Below are positions 46,818 to 55,503 of a stretch of DNA of 64,000 nt, piece by piece. A program made the translations under genes and the position numbers. Position 1 is the first letter of the stretch, and every line of letters starts with the position of its first letter. A model generated the notes under the pieces. That model was not told where the DNA came from, did no database searches, and saw only the letters and a list, made by a program, of their open reading frames with translations. The stretch is from Bacteroidales bacterium (GTDB lineage Bacteria; Bacteroidota; Bacteroidia; Bacteroidales; VadinHA17), in NCBI GenBank assembly GCA_009877105.1, contig WXFD01000012.1, positions 29,715-93,714 on the forward strand. Reading direction: 5' to 3'.

Positions 46818-49514
46818 ATGTTCATCAAACAGATCCTTCCGGCACTTGTTTCATCACTAACTGTCATAACTACTTTCATGGCCATGATTGTCTTCAGCAG
46901 TTGTCTGAGGACAAACCCTGATCCGAAGCTTTATGACCTGCGGACCGAGAACCTCTCCTCTCCCCTGGGCATTGGAACAACCTCTCCCCTATTGAGCTGG
47001 AAAATTAAATCTTCGGTGAACGGAACGGCACAGTCATCATACCAGGTGCTTGCCGCAAGCAGTGAGGCTCTTCTCAATGAGGAGGAAGCCGATCTCTGGA
47101 ATTCAGGCAAGGTGTCATCATCGCGGAATTTTTTGCTGTCATATGCCGGTACGGGGCTTAATCCGGGCTCAGTATGCTACTGGAAAGCTAGGATATGGGA
47201 TCAGAATGACAGGCCTACGGAATGGAGTGAGGCTACGTGTTTCAGCATCGGGCTTCTTGAACAGTCAGACTGGCAGGCACAATATATAGGACTTCCCGAT
47301 GAGGAGGAATATTCTACCAGCCCCCAGCTGAGGAAGACCTTTAACCTGGAAAAGGTTCCGGAAAGGGCTTTACTTCACGTAAACTCACTGGGATACCATG
47401 AGATATGGCTGAATGGACAGAAAGCAGGCGAAAATGTACTTGTACCGGCGGTGTCACAGTTCAGCAAAAGGTCGCTGACTGTTACATACGATATTACCCG
47501 TTTGCTGGTTGTCGGCAGGAACGACCTGGTTATCTGGCTGGGCCGGGGGTGGTACAGCCGGGGTCTGCCCGGCGTTGCCTGGAAAGGTCCGCTTGTCAGG
47601 GCACAGGCCCAGATCCTCACTGACGGGATATGGCAAAAATTCCTGCCGACCGACTCAACCTGGACCGGGAGAAAAAGCGGCTATTCGACCATGGGCACAT
47701 GGAGACCCGGCGATTTCGGTGGTGAACTTGTTGACGGATCCATGCTGCTGGAAGATCTTTCACCGGTCGGTCTTGACAAGGTCAGCTGGAATCCCGTCAC
47801 GGTGGCATCCGTGAATGAAGGCATCGCTTCTCCCCAGCCGGTTGAAGGCAACAGGATAATGGAGACTATCGGGCCCGAATCTGTCACCAGGTTGGCGGAT
47901 TCGGTGTGGCTTGCCGATATGGGCACAACGCTGACCGGCTGGTTTGAAATGAACATCCCTCCTGTTCCCCACGGTCATGTGATTAAACTGGAATACTGCG
48001 ACCACCTCGACAAGGAGGGGAACTTTGTGAACCAGAGACAGGAAGACAGGTATATTTCAGCCGGCCGCGGCAATGAAGTTTTCTGCAATAAATTCAACTA
48101 TCACGGATTCAGGTATGTAAAAATATCCAACCTGCCCTCCGAGCCGACAAGGGAAAAATTAAAGGCCCACCTGATTCATACCGGTTACGCCGTATCTTCA
48201 TCGTTCAGCTGTTCCGATCCTGATCTGAACAGAATTCATGATATGATATCCTACACCCTCAGATGCCTCAGCCTTGGGGGTTACCTGGTCGATTGCACGC
48301 AGATAGAACGCCTGGGATACGGGGGCGATGGAAATGCTTCGACGGAAACTGCCCAGACCTTATTCGGCCTGGAGCCGTTATACCGCAACTGGCTGCAGGC
48401 ATGGGCCGATTGCATCAGGGATGACGGCGGAATGCCCCACACCGCACCCAATCCCTATCCGGCCGGCGGCGGCCCTTACTGGTGTGGTTTTATAATCACG
48501 GCTGCATGGAGGACATACGTAAACTATGGAAACGCCGCGATCCTGGAAAAATATTATCCCGTGATGCAGAAATGGCTGGAATATGTTGGCAAATATTCCC
48601 CGGAAGGCCTTCTGGAACCCTGGCCCGAAACCGATTACAGGACCTGGTATCTTGGCGACTGGGCCACCCCGGAAGGAACCGATCAGAAGGACCCGGAATC
48701 GATCGGCCTTGTAAACAACTGTTTTATCGTTGTCTGCTATGACACAATGCAGAAAATTGCGGAGCTGCTGGGCAAAACCACCGACGCCGGGGAGTATTCT
48801 GACAAAGCTGCAGCCTTAAGAAACAAGATCAATGACAGGTATTATTCCGTGAAAAAGGCCACATACGGCAGCGGATCGCAGATTGACCTTACTTATCCGC
48901 TTCTGGCTAAGGTAGTACCTGACACACTGAAGGAAAAAATAACTAAAAGTCTCCATAACCTTATCATAATCAACAAGAAAGGACATATTGCCACCGGCCT
49001 GGTCGGGATCCCGGTTTTCACGGAATGGGCAATAAGGAACAGGGAATCCGAACTGATGTACACAATACTTAAAAGCAAAGGCTATCCGGGTTATCTTCAT
49101 ATGCTCGACAACGGGGCCACAACCACATGGGAGCACTGGAACGGAGCACGAAGCAGGATGCACAACTGTTATAACGGAATAGGAGCATGGTTTTACCAGG
49201 CCCTTTGCGGGATTACTCCCGGTGAGACGGATCCCGGCTACACCAGGCTAACTGTTGATCCTCAGATACCTCACGGAGTCAGCCGGGCTGAATGCACCAA
49301 GGATACTCCTTCCGGCCCGATAAGCATTGCCTGGGTAAAAACCCCCGGAAAATTAAAAGTTGAGATAGTTATCCCCGTGGGCTGCATTGCCGACTTTAAA
49401 ATCCCCGATAATACCCTGAGATGCAGGATCAACGGGAAACAGGGAAAAGCTTCCGGCACAGAAACCCTCAGAAGCGGCAGATACATTATCCGGTGCATAC
49501 TTAACAACAATTAG
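46818..49514 (+). CDS. Alpha-L-rhamnosidase, GH78
   Basis: An 898-residue lipoprotein glycosidase that removes terminal alpha-L-rhamnose from plant or microbial polysaccharides. The signal ends in FSSC (C29). The N-terminal beta-sandwich domains include the Bac_rhamnosid segments PLLSWKIKSS and GLNPGSVCYWKARIWDQNDRP. The (alpha/alpha)6 catalytic domain has IERLGYGGDGNAS (E497, D504) and TTWEHWNG (E772), candidate catalytic residues as in other GH78 enzymes. A C-terminal beta domain closes the chain. No SusC/D or rhamnose-catabolic gene is next to it. Confidence 0.93.
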   Translation: MFIKQILPALVSSLTVITTFMAMIVFSSCLRTNPDPKLYDLRTENLSSPLGIGTTSPLLSWKIKSSVNGTAQSSYQVLAASSEALLNEEEADLWNSGKVSSSRNFLLSYAGTGLNPGSVCYWKARIWDQNDRPTEWSEATCFSIGLLEQSDWQAQYIGLPDEEEYSTSPQLRKTFNLEKVPERALLHVNSLGYHEIWLNGQKAGENVLVPAVSQFSKRSLTVTYDITRLLVVGRNDLVIWLGRGWYSRGLPGVAWKGPLVRAQAQILTDGIWQKFLPTDSTWTGRKSGYSTMGTWRPGDFGGELVDGSMLLEDLSPVGLDKVSWNPVTVASVNEGIASPQPVEGNRIMETIGPESVTRLADSVWLADMGTTLTGWFEMNIPPVPHGHVIKLEYCDHLDKEGNFVNQRQEDRYISAGRGNEVFCNKFNYHGFRYVKISNLPSEPTREKLKAHLIHTGYAVSSSFSCSDPDLNRIHDMISYTLRCLSLGGYLVDCTQIERLGYGGDGNASTETAQTLFGLEPLYRNWLQAWADCIRDDGGMPHTAPNPYPAGGGPYWCGFIITAAWRTYVNYGNAAILEKYYPVMQKWLEYVGKYSPEGLLEPWPETDYRTWYLGDWATPEGTDQKDPESIGLVNNCFIVVCYDTMQKIAELLGKTTDAGEYSDKAAALRNKINDRYYSVKKATYGSGSQIDLTYPLLAKVVPDTLKEKITKSLHNLIIINKKGHIATGLVGIPVFTEWAIRNRESELMYTILKSKGYPGYLHMLDNGATTTWEHWNGARSRMHNCYNGIGAWFYQALCGITPGETDPGYTRLTVDPQIPHGVSRAECTKDTPSGPISIAWVKTPGKLKVEIVIPVGCIADFKIPDNTLRCRINGKQGKASGTETLRSGRYIIRCILNNN

Positions 49515-49602
49515 CCGTACAGAATCTTAAAAACAAAACACAGGCCAATATCTTTCCGATTTTTAATTATCTTTTCTGCCGGTTTTAAATCCGATTTCAG
49601 TC

Positions 49603-50277
49603 ATGGAACAGCAGATCAGGAAATCCACCCTTGATTTCCTCCGCGCCATCAGGCAAAACAATGAGAGGGAATGGTTCAACCTGAACCGGGCCTGGTATGA
49701 GGATGCCCGCGACAATTTCAGCGCTTTTATACAGGCAGTTATTGACAGGACAACAAGATTTGAACCCATTCTCAGGGGCCTGGAGGCAAAAAGCTGCACC
49801 TACAGAATATACAGGGACACCAGGTTCTCAAACGACAAAACCATCTACAAATCCCACATGGGAGCCCTCATAGTGAGGGGAGGAAAACAAAACGGAAACA
49901 GATTTGCCGGGTATTATTTTCACCTCGAACCCGACGGAGCGAGCCTGGCCGGTGGCGGAGCATACCTGCCTCCCATGCCCTGGCTGTCGGCAATAAGAAC
50001 AAGAATAGCAGAAGACGGGGATCAGTTTATAAGAATAATCAATAACAAAGCATTTAAGAAGTGCTTCGGTGAGATCGGGGGAGAAAAGCTCAAATCACCT
50101 CCCAGGGGCTTCATTTCCGATAATCCATTCATCGAATTGATCAAGTTCAAGAGTTTCCTGGCAAGTAAAACATTATCCGACGATATAGTCACCGGCAAGG
50201 AATGCCTTGACCAGGTTGTTGAAACCTTCAGGCTGATGAAACCATTCAATGACTTTCTTAATTCAGTATATAGTTAA
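49603..50277 (+). CDS. DUF2461-family protein
   Basis: A 224-residue cytoplasmic protein of the DUF2461/TIGR02453 family, recognised from RQNNEREWFNLNRAWYEDA, CTYRIYRDTRFSNDKTIYKSHMGA and GYYFHLEPDGASLAGGGAYLPP. Its biochemical role is unknown. It follows the rhamnosidase by 88 bases and may be a separate unit. Confidence 0.88.
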   Translation: MEQQIRKSTLDFLRAIRQNNEREWFNLNRAWYEDARDNFSAFIQAVIDRTTRFEPILRGLEAKSCTYRIYRDTRFSNDKTIYKSHMGALIVRGGKQNGNRFAGYYFHLEPDGASLAGGGAYLPPMPWLSAIRTRIAEDGDQFIRIINNKAFKKCFGEIGGEKLKSPPRGFISDNPFIELIKFKSFLASKTLSDDIVTGKECLDQVVETFRLMKPFNDFLNSVYS

Positions 50278-50366
50278 AGTTATGATCAAGATAATCCTGT
50301 TAATATATTGTTTAACCATTTATTATCCGACATGATCGGTTTATATCATTAATATTTGCAATTGTG

Positions 50367-50405
50367 TGTATTGATATATATCAATACATACAGTGATATA
50401 TATCA
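50367..50405. promoter_or_regulatory. Two palindromic operator-like sites
   Basis: Site 1 is a perfect 22-base palindrome (half TGTATTGATAT, 50367-50388). Site 2 shares its core as TGATATATATCA (50394-50405). Their centres are 22 bases apart, two helical turns, and they end 50 bases before the sugar-porter start. This spacing suggests a regulator bound on one face of the DNA. Confidence 0.6.
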
Positions 50406-50454
50406 ATATAATTAAATAAACCTTTCCCTGCCGCAAAACAAAAAGAACTCAGTC

Positions 50455-52110
50455 TTGAAAAAAGAATCAGCCCTTTATGCCACGGACGGAAAATACAATC
50501 CCCGTTTTATCGTTCTGATCACACTGGTTGCCACACTGGGCGGTTTTCTGTTCGGTTATGATACGGCAGTCGTCAACGGTGCTGAAAAGGCCCTTGTTGA
50601 TTTTTTCATTGCAAGGTCAACAGACCCGTCCCACTACGATTATGCAGTAAAACTCATAACCCAGTACCGGCTCCTGGTAGTATTTTCAATACTGCTGGTC
50701 GGAATTGTAATTTCATCTTTAATCATCAGACTATCTGATCGTAAAAAGGGATTACCTGTAGTGTTGGTTCTTGCGGTGACAATGATTTTCCTCCTGTTCC
50801 GGTATTTAAACCAGCCGGTCCCTCCTGAGGGAGCTGTTGAAGAACTTCAGGGGATTGCAGATTCAATCAAGGGTTTTATCATTTCGGGGGCCCTTATCGG
50901 CTGCATTCTCGGCAGTTCTGTTGCCGGGTTTGTTTCCAGGTGGGCGGGCCGGAAAAACGGGCTGCTCCTTTCGGCAGTCATGTTCACACTTTCCGGCATT
51001 GGTGCATGGCGACCAGAATCATTTAATTTTTTTGGCACCCTTGACGTTTTTTCATTTCTGATTTACAGGATCATAGGAGGCATCGGAATCGGGCTTGCAT
51101 CAATCCTTTCGCCCATGTATATAGCTGAAACTGCGCCTGCGGGGAAAAGGGGACGACTGGTATCGTGGAACCAGTTTGCAATTATTTCGGGGATGGTGAT
51201 CATTTATTTCGTCAATTACCTGATAGCAAGGTCGGGTGACGAAAAATGGCTCACCGCCGAGGGCTGGAGGTGGATGTTCTTTTCGGGGGTCATACCTTCA
51301 GTAGCTTTTCTGCTGTTGCTTCTGCTGATTCCTGAGACGCCGCGCTACCTGCTGCTGAAAGGCAGGGAAAAGGAGGCCATGAGGATTATATCCAGGATAT
51401 CGGGCTCTGGCAATGCCGGCATCATGGTTTCGGAGATCAGGGAAACCCTGCAGGAAAAGAATGCTCCCTGGCTTTCCTATGGCTTCATGGTGATTTTCAC
51501 AGGGATAATGCTTGCCATTTTTCAGCAGTTTGTCGGGATCAATGTTGTGATGTACTATGCAGGCAATATCTTCAGGAACATGGGTGCAAGTGTCAATACT
51601 TCTCTTATCCAGACGATAATTGTGGGCCTGATAAACATGCTTTTCACTATCCTGGCAATATCTAGCGTTGACAGGTACGGCAGGAAACCGCTGATGATCG
51701 CCGGTGCGCTAACAATGGCCCTGAGCATGCTGGCACTCGGATTTGCATTTTATTCGGGAAATACGGGATTTATTGCGCTCCTTTTCATGCTTTCGTTCAC
51801 TGCAGGTTTTGCAATGAGCTGGGGGCCCGTAACCTGGGTTCTGCTTTCAGAGATTTTCCCTAATTCCATCCGGGGCGCAATGTCCATTCCGGGAGCAGCC
51901 TTGTGGATATCAAATCTCATAGTGTCATGGACTTTTCCGGTAATGAACGATAATGTTTATCTGACCTCATTGTTCAACCATGGATTTGCATACTGGATAT
52001 ACGGGATCATGGGCCTGCTGGCAGCACTGTTCGTCTACAGGTTCATTCCCGAAACAAAGGGGAAAACACTGGAGGAGATTGAAGGATTATGGAAAACGCC
52101 CGGCCGGTAG
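50455..52110 (+). CDS. Sugar porter, MFS family
   Basis: An inner-membrane proton-coupled or facilitated sugar transporter of the major facilitator superfamily, 551 residues. TM1 has GGFLFGYDTAVVNGA, a sugar-porter mark; later RWAGRKNG (loop 2-3), PESPR-like PETPRYLLLKGRE and PETKGKTLEEIE are typical. Between TM1 and TM2 is an added segment of about 80 residues (60-140) with two hydrophobic stretches, so the protein may have 14 helices. The start codon is TTG at 50455; no in-frame ATG lies near. A double palindrome upstream suggests control by a local regulator. Confidence 0.87.
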   Translation: MKKESALYATDGKYNPRFIVLITLVATLGGFLFGYDTAVVNGAEKALVDFFIARSTDPSHYDYAVKLITQYRLLVVFSILLVGIVISSLIIRLSDRKKGLPVVLVLAVTMIFLLFRYLNQPVPPEGAVEELQGIADSIKGFIISGALIGCILGSSVAGFVSRWAGRKNGLLLSAVMFTLSGIGAWRPESFNFFGTLDVFSFLIYRIIGGIGIGLASILSPMYIAETAPAGKRGRLVSWNQFAIISGMVIIYFVNYLIARSGDEKWLTAEGWRWMFFSGVIPSVAFLLLLLLIPETPRYLLLKGREKEAMRIISRISGSGNAGIMVSEIRETLQEKNAPWLSYGFMVIFTGIMLAIFQQFVGINVVMYYAGNIFRNMGASVNTSLIQTIIVGLINMLFTILAISSVDRYGRKPLMIAGALTMALSMLALGFAFYSGNTGFIALLFMLSFTAGFAMSWGPVTWVLLSEIFPNSIRGAMSIPGAALWISNLIVSWTFPVMNDNVYLTSLFNHGFAYWIYGIMGLLAALFVYRFIPETKGKTLEEIEGLWKTPGR

Positions 52111-52268
52111 ACGGCGCCTTCAGTCCTGCTGATCTTCAGATCTGCAGGTTCAGAGGCCTGCTGCGGAAATGTATCAGTCAATGAAGCGGTTCCGGGCACC
52201 AGGCGGCGTATCGGACCGGAGGATTGAAAATGAATCAGGGGCTGTAAAATACTGATATAATAAAAAAC

Positions 52269-53279
52269 ATGACTGGACTACAGAGAACAATCGAATTCAT
52301 CAGAGGAACCGATGTCGATCATCCACCCTTTCATCCGATAATAATGCGATGGGCAGCGAGGTATGCAGGGGTTAAGTACAGGGATTTCTGTACTGTTCCC
52401 GCCGCGAAATGCATGGCAATGATCCGGTGCGCCAGGGATTTCGGGATCGACTGGGTGACAGTGATGTCGGATCCATGGGCAGAGGCATCGGCATTCGGGG
52501 TCGAGATACATTATCCGGAAGATTCCCTTCCTGTTGATACCGGGGGACATCTGCATGACGCCGCACACGCAGCGGCCCTGAATCCATATGATCCGCTTAA
52601 GAGCAGCAGGTGCACAAACAGGATCAGTGAGATCCATGAGTTCAGCAAAAGTGTCGGGGATGAACTCTTCATTGTTGGCTGGGTCGAGGGTCCGGTTGCA
52701 GAATATGTCGATCTGCGGGGAGCCTCCGAGGCATCAATGGATTTCCTTACTGAACCAGCCCTGGTCGGAAAGGCAATGGATGTGATCATAGAATCCGCGA
52801 TGGAATTCATATCCCTCCAGATAAGCGCAGGCGCACACTGCATAGGGATCGGCGATTCCTTCTGCTCACAGATTGGCCCTGAGCTTTATTACAGTTTTGC
52901 CTTCGAGCGTCATAAGAAACTGATCGATCATATCCACAACAAAGGCGCGCTGGCCAAACTTCATATCTGCGGAAACACTGAACCGATATTGCCCGGTATG
53001 ATCCGCACGGGTGTTGATATTATTGATATCGATCACCTTGTACCATCAATTTCGGATTTTGCCGCGATGATCGGGCCCGGACAGGTATTTTCCGGCAAGA
53101 GCGATCCTGTGACAGTGATCCAGGCAGGACCGGCCGATACGATCAACCGCTCGGTGGCTGCGGATTTCATCGACTCCGGCAGGCGGTGCATAGTGTCGGC
53201 AGGATGTGAGATCACGCCGGAAACGCCCGTTGAAAATATGAAATATTTTCATGCTGCCGCCCGGGCCATAAGGTTGTGA
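52269..53279 (+). CDS. UroD-fold methyltransferase-like protein (MtaA/CmuA type)
   Basis: A 336-residue protein of the uroporphyrinogen decarboxylase superfamily. The C-terminal zinc ligands of the methylcobamide methyltransferases are seen: H232-I-C234 in KLHICGNT and C313 in SAGCEI. True HemE lacks these, so cobalamin- or CoM-linked methyl transfer, or demethylation of a methylated substrate, is likelier than haem synthesis. It starts 158 bases after the sugar porter. Cognate corrinoid protein is not seen in the window. Confidence 0.8.
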   Translation: MTGLQRTIEFIRGTDVDHPPFHPIIMRWAARYAGVKYRDFCTVPAAKCMAMIRCARDFGIDWVTVMSDPWAEASAFGVEIHYPEDSLPVDTGGHLHDAAHAAALNPYDPLKSSRCTNRISEIHEFSKSVGDELFIVGWVEGPVAEYVDLRGASEASMDFLTEPALVGKAMDVIIESAMEFISLQISAGAHCIGIGDSFCSQIGPELYYSFAFERHKKLIDHIHNKGALAKLHICGNTEPILPGMIRTGVDIIDIDHLVPSISDFAAMIGPGQVFSGKSDPVTVIQAGPADTINRSVAADFIDSGRRCIVSAGCEITPETPVENMKYFHAAARAIRL

Positions 53280-53387
53280 AAATCCCGGGCAGACAAAACC
53301 TGGTTTACGGTCGGGGGTGAATTATTCCATAAAGAAGGTTTTTTTGAAAAAATTCATATATTACACCAAATTTAAAAAAACAGAACA

Positions 53388-53924
53388 ATGAAGAAACTGA
53401 TTATTACACTGTTTTCCCTTATGCTGATGATACCCCTCCTGACTGCCCAGACAGGAAAGCTCCAGGTTGGAATGAAAGCGCCCGAATGGGTTTTTACGGA
53501 TGCGGACAAAAAGGAATTCACCATGGACTCCTGGCAGGGCAAGGTATTGCAGGTCAATTATGTCGATCCAGATGAATCAGATCTGAACGATCTTTTCAAT
53601 GATGCCGTAAACAAAGCCGCGGATGTGGACAAGATAATCGACAGGGATAAGTTCAAGGGCTTCGGGATTGTGGATTGCAAATCGACCTGGAAGCCAAACG
53701 GCCTGATAAGGACGATTGCAGGCAACAAGGCCAGGAAATACAATACCACCATCCTGTTCGACTATAAGGCAACACTCCAGGATCTCTGGGGCCTGCCGAA
53801 AGACAATTACAGTGTCGTAATACTCGACAAGAACCGGATCTGCCGGGCAATCTACACCGGCAGGATCCCTGAATCCGAGCACCAGAAAATCATCAGCATG
53901 ATAATTGATCTTACCAAGGAATGA
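53388..53924 (+). CDS. Exported thioredoxin-fold protein (YtfJ-like)
   Basis: A 178-residue protein with a signal peptide (cleavage after LLTAQ, about 21). KLQVGMKAPEWVFTDADKKEFTMDSWQGKV is a TlpA/AhpC-like start and DNYSVVILDKNRICRAIYTGRI the thioredoxin-like end, but no C-x-x-C pair is present, so it is not a disulfide reductase. YtfJ-like proteins have this build. It overlaps the next gene by ATGA. Confidence 0.6.
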   Translation: MKKLIITLFSLMLMIPLLTAQTGKLQVGMKAPEWVFTDADKKEFTMDSWQGKVLQVNYVDPDESDLNDLFNDAVNKAADVDKIIDRDKFKGFGIVDCKSTWKPNGLIRTIAGNKARKYNTTILFDYKATLQDLWGLPKDNYSVVILDKNRICRAIYTGRIPESEHQKIISMIIDLTKE

Positions 53925-54460
53925 TCGCTCCTAACCTGGTCATAATTGCAGGCACGGGCAGCAAATCGGGCAAAACCTCGGCAGCGTGCCGGATCATCGA
54001 ACAATTCAGGGATGCAGGCATTGCGGCTGTAAAGATCACTCCCCATCAGCATGAAACAACCCGGGGGCTCACTGAAGTTGACAGGAAGCCCGGTTATGAT
54101 ATTTTTCTGGAGACGAATCCTGAAACAGACAAGGACACTTCCCGGATGCTCCGTGCCGGGGCATCAAGGGTATACTTTGTCAGGGCCACCGATGAATATC
54201 TTTCCGAAGCATTCGGAATGATACTTGAATCAGTTCCTGCCGCGACTCCCCTTGTATGTGAATCAGCAGCCCTGAGATACTTCATCGAACCCGGATTGTT
54301 TGTAATAATGACCTCTGTAGTAAGCCACAGGACAAAGGATATAAGATCATTACAGAGACTACCTCATGTAGAGTTTGAGCTGGAGAGTTTGTCGGCAGGC
54401 ATGGAATTGCCGTTGAGTTTCCATAATGGCAGATGGATATGCTGGCACTACGGTCGCTGA
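53921..54460 (+). CDS. P-loop NTPase-like protein, function unknown
   Basis: A 179-residue cytoplasmic protein starting with a deviant Walker A loop GTGSKSGKT (residues 11-19), the spacing found in dethiobiotin-synthetase/MobB-like SIMIBI proteins. HQHETT near 42 and VCESAALRYFIEPG near 110-123 recall MobB-type nucleotide-binding regions. No target is known. The start overlaps the upstream stop as ATGA, so it is co-translated with the thioredoxin-fold protein. It is immediately convergent with the S24 repressor gene. Confidence 0.6.
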   Translation: MIAPNLVIIAGTGSKSGKTSAACRIIEQFRDAGIAAVKITPHQHETTRGLTEVDRKPGYDIFLETNPETDKDTSRMLRAGASRVYFVRATDEYLSEAFGMILESVPAATPLVCESAALRYFIEPGLFVIMTSVVSHRTKDIRSLQRLPHVEFELESLSAGMELPLSFHNGRWICWHYGR

Positions 54461-55288
54461 TCAGATGACTTCACAGGCATCGGAAATATCCCTGCCGAGC
54501 CTGGCCTTGATTTTTTCAAGATCGTCCTTCATTGAAGCAATGGACCGGATCAGCTGTTTCTCGGGCAGAACGGGCTCAGGCAGCTCTTCACTTATGTAAT
54601 TGACAAATTTCCAGATCTCCTTCACCTCATTTATACTGACTTCATAGGGTTCATAGACAGGGTTGAGAGAATAAAGCACCAGCCTTCCATCCGTCATCAG
54701 CCTGTTTTCTATGATTTTAAATACTATTCCGTCGTTTATCGTAAACACAATGTATGCATTGCCGCTTTTTATTTCGTTCCAGTCCTGAAGGAACTCACCC
54801 GTAACCCATGACCCGTCGGGTATCGGCAGCATCGAGTCGCCTTTCAGCTGAAAGGTCCTGTATTTTCTCCTGTCAGAGAGAAAGGGAAGCCTGAATACCG
54901 GAAGCTCGCCGATATATTCCGGATCGGCATAGCCGGTTGTATAGCCGGCCTTTGCTTTTTCAGCAACAAGCTCAATGTTTTCCCTGTTCTCTTTATCCAC
55001 AGTTGTAACCAGCACACGGAGATTGCTTCCCCTGATGTATGCGTCGTAGCCTCGTTCCAGCTCGCCGAGCTGGCTTTCCGACAGCTTTGTCATATCGACC
55101 TTCAGCAGGGTGTCAACCGACATGCTGAAATATCCCGAAAAAGACACAAGTATTTCTATTCCGGGCTGAGCCACACCGTTCTCATAACCGCTGAGCGTTG
55201 AACGCTTGAGATTTAAGGCAGCGGCAACTTCATCCTGGGTCCTGCCCCGCCTTTTCCGTAAAAATTTTATGTTGGAAGTAAAGTACAT
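54461..55288 (-). CDS. XRE/S24 autoproteolytic repressor (LexA-like)
   Basis: A 275-residue DNA-binding protein with an N-terminal XRE helix-turn-helix (about 10-62, TQDEVAAALNLKRSTLSGYE) and a C-terminal S24 peptidase domain. The self-cleavage machinery is readable: Ala114-Gly115 bond, Ser152 in GDSM and Lys191 in GIVFKII, at LexA/UmuD-like distances. RecA-stimulated cleavage would relieve repression on DNA damage. It is divergent from the DinB and DnaE genes, and two operator-like sites lie directly before it. This combination makes it the likely damage-responsive regulator of the cassette. Confidence 0.88.
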   Translation of the reverse strand: MYFTSNIKFLRKRRGRTQDEVAAALNLKRSTLSGYENGVAQPGIEILVSFSGYFSMSVDTLLKVDMTKLSESQLGELERGYDAYIRGSNLRVLVTTVDKENRENIELVAEKAKAGYTTGYADPEYIGELPVFRLPFLSDRRKYRTFQLKGDSMLPIPDGSWVTGEFLQDWNEIKSGNAYIVFTINDGIVFKIIENRLMTDGRLVLYSLNPVYEPYEVSINEVKEIWKFVNYISEELPEPVLPEKQLIRSIASMKDDLEKIKARLGRDISDACEVI

Positions 55289-55297
55289 ATTGTAAAA

Positions 55298-55343
55298 ATG
55301 ATTATATTGTAATCATACTTTTGATTAATTTTTAATCAAAAGT
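55298..55343. promoter_or_regulatory. Paired operator sites TGATTA-N5-TAATCA
   Basis: Site 1: ATGATTA, five bases, TAATCAT (55298-55316). Site 2: ACTTTTGATTA, five bases, TAATCAAAAGT (55317-55343), perfect 11-base arms. Both share TGATTA-N5-TAATCA with centres 23 bases apart. Site 1 begins 10 bases before the repressor start. Repressor binding here could control both directions. Confidence 0.68.
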
Positions 55344-55503
55344 AAAACATTATTCTGAAACAAGCAAATAATCCGGAAAAAAAAGCCCGGAACAGGTTAA
55401 GGTTCATGAGCCGTAGAATGGCAAAACGAGGAATACGGCAAAACCCTTAATCCCGGGCTCTTTAAACCGTATTAACCACTTTGGGATGTTAATTGCCGGC
55501 AAC

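Noticed and set aside
52269..53279. Assignment of the UroD-fold protein as HemE
   Set aside because: It has the zinc ligands H232, C234 and C313 of methylcobamide methyltransferases, which haem-pathway HemE lacks.
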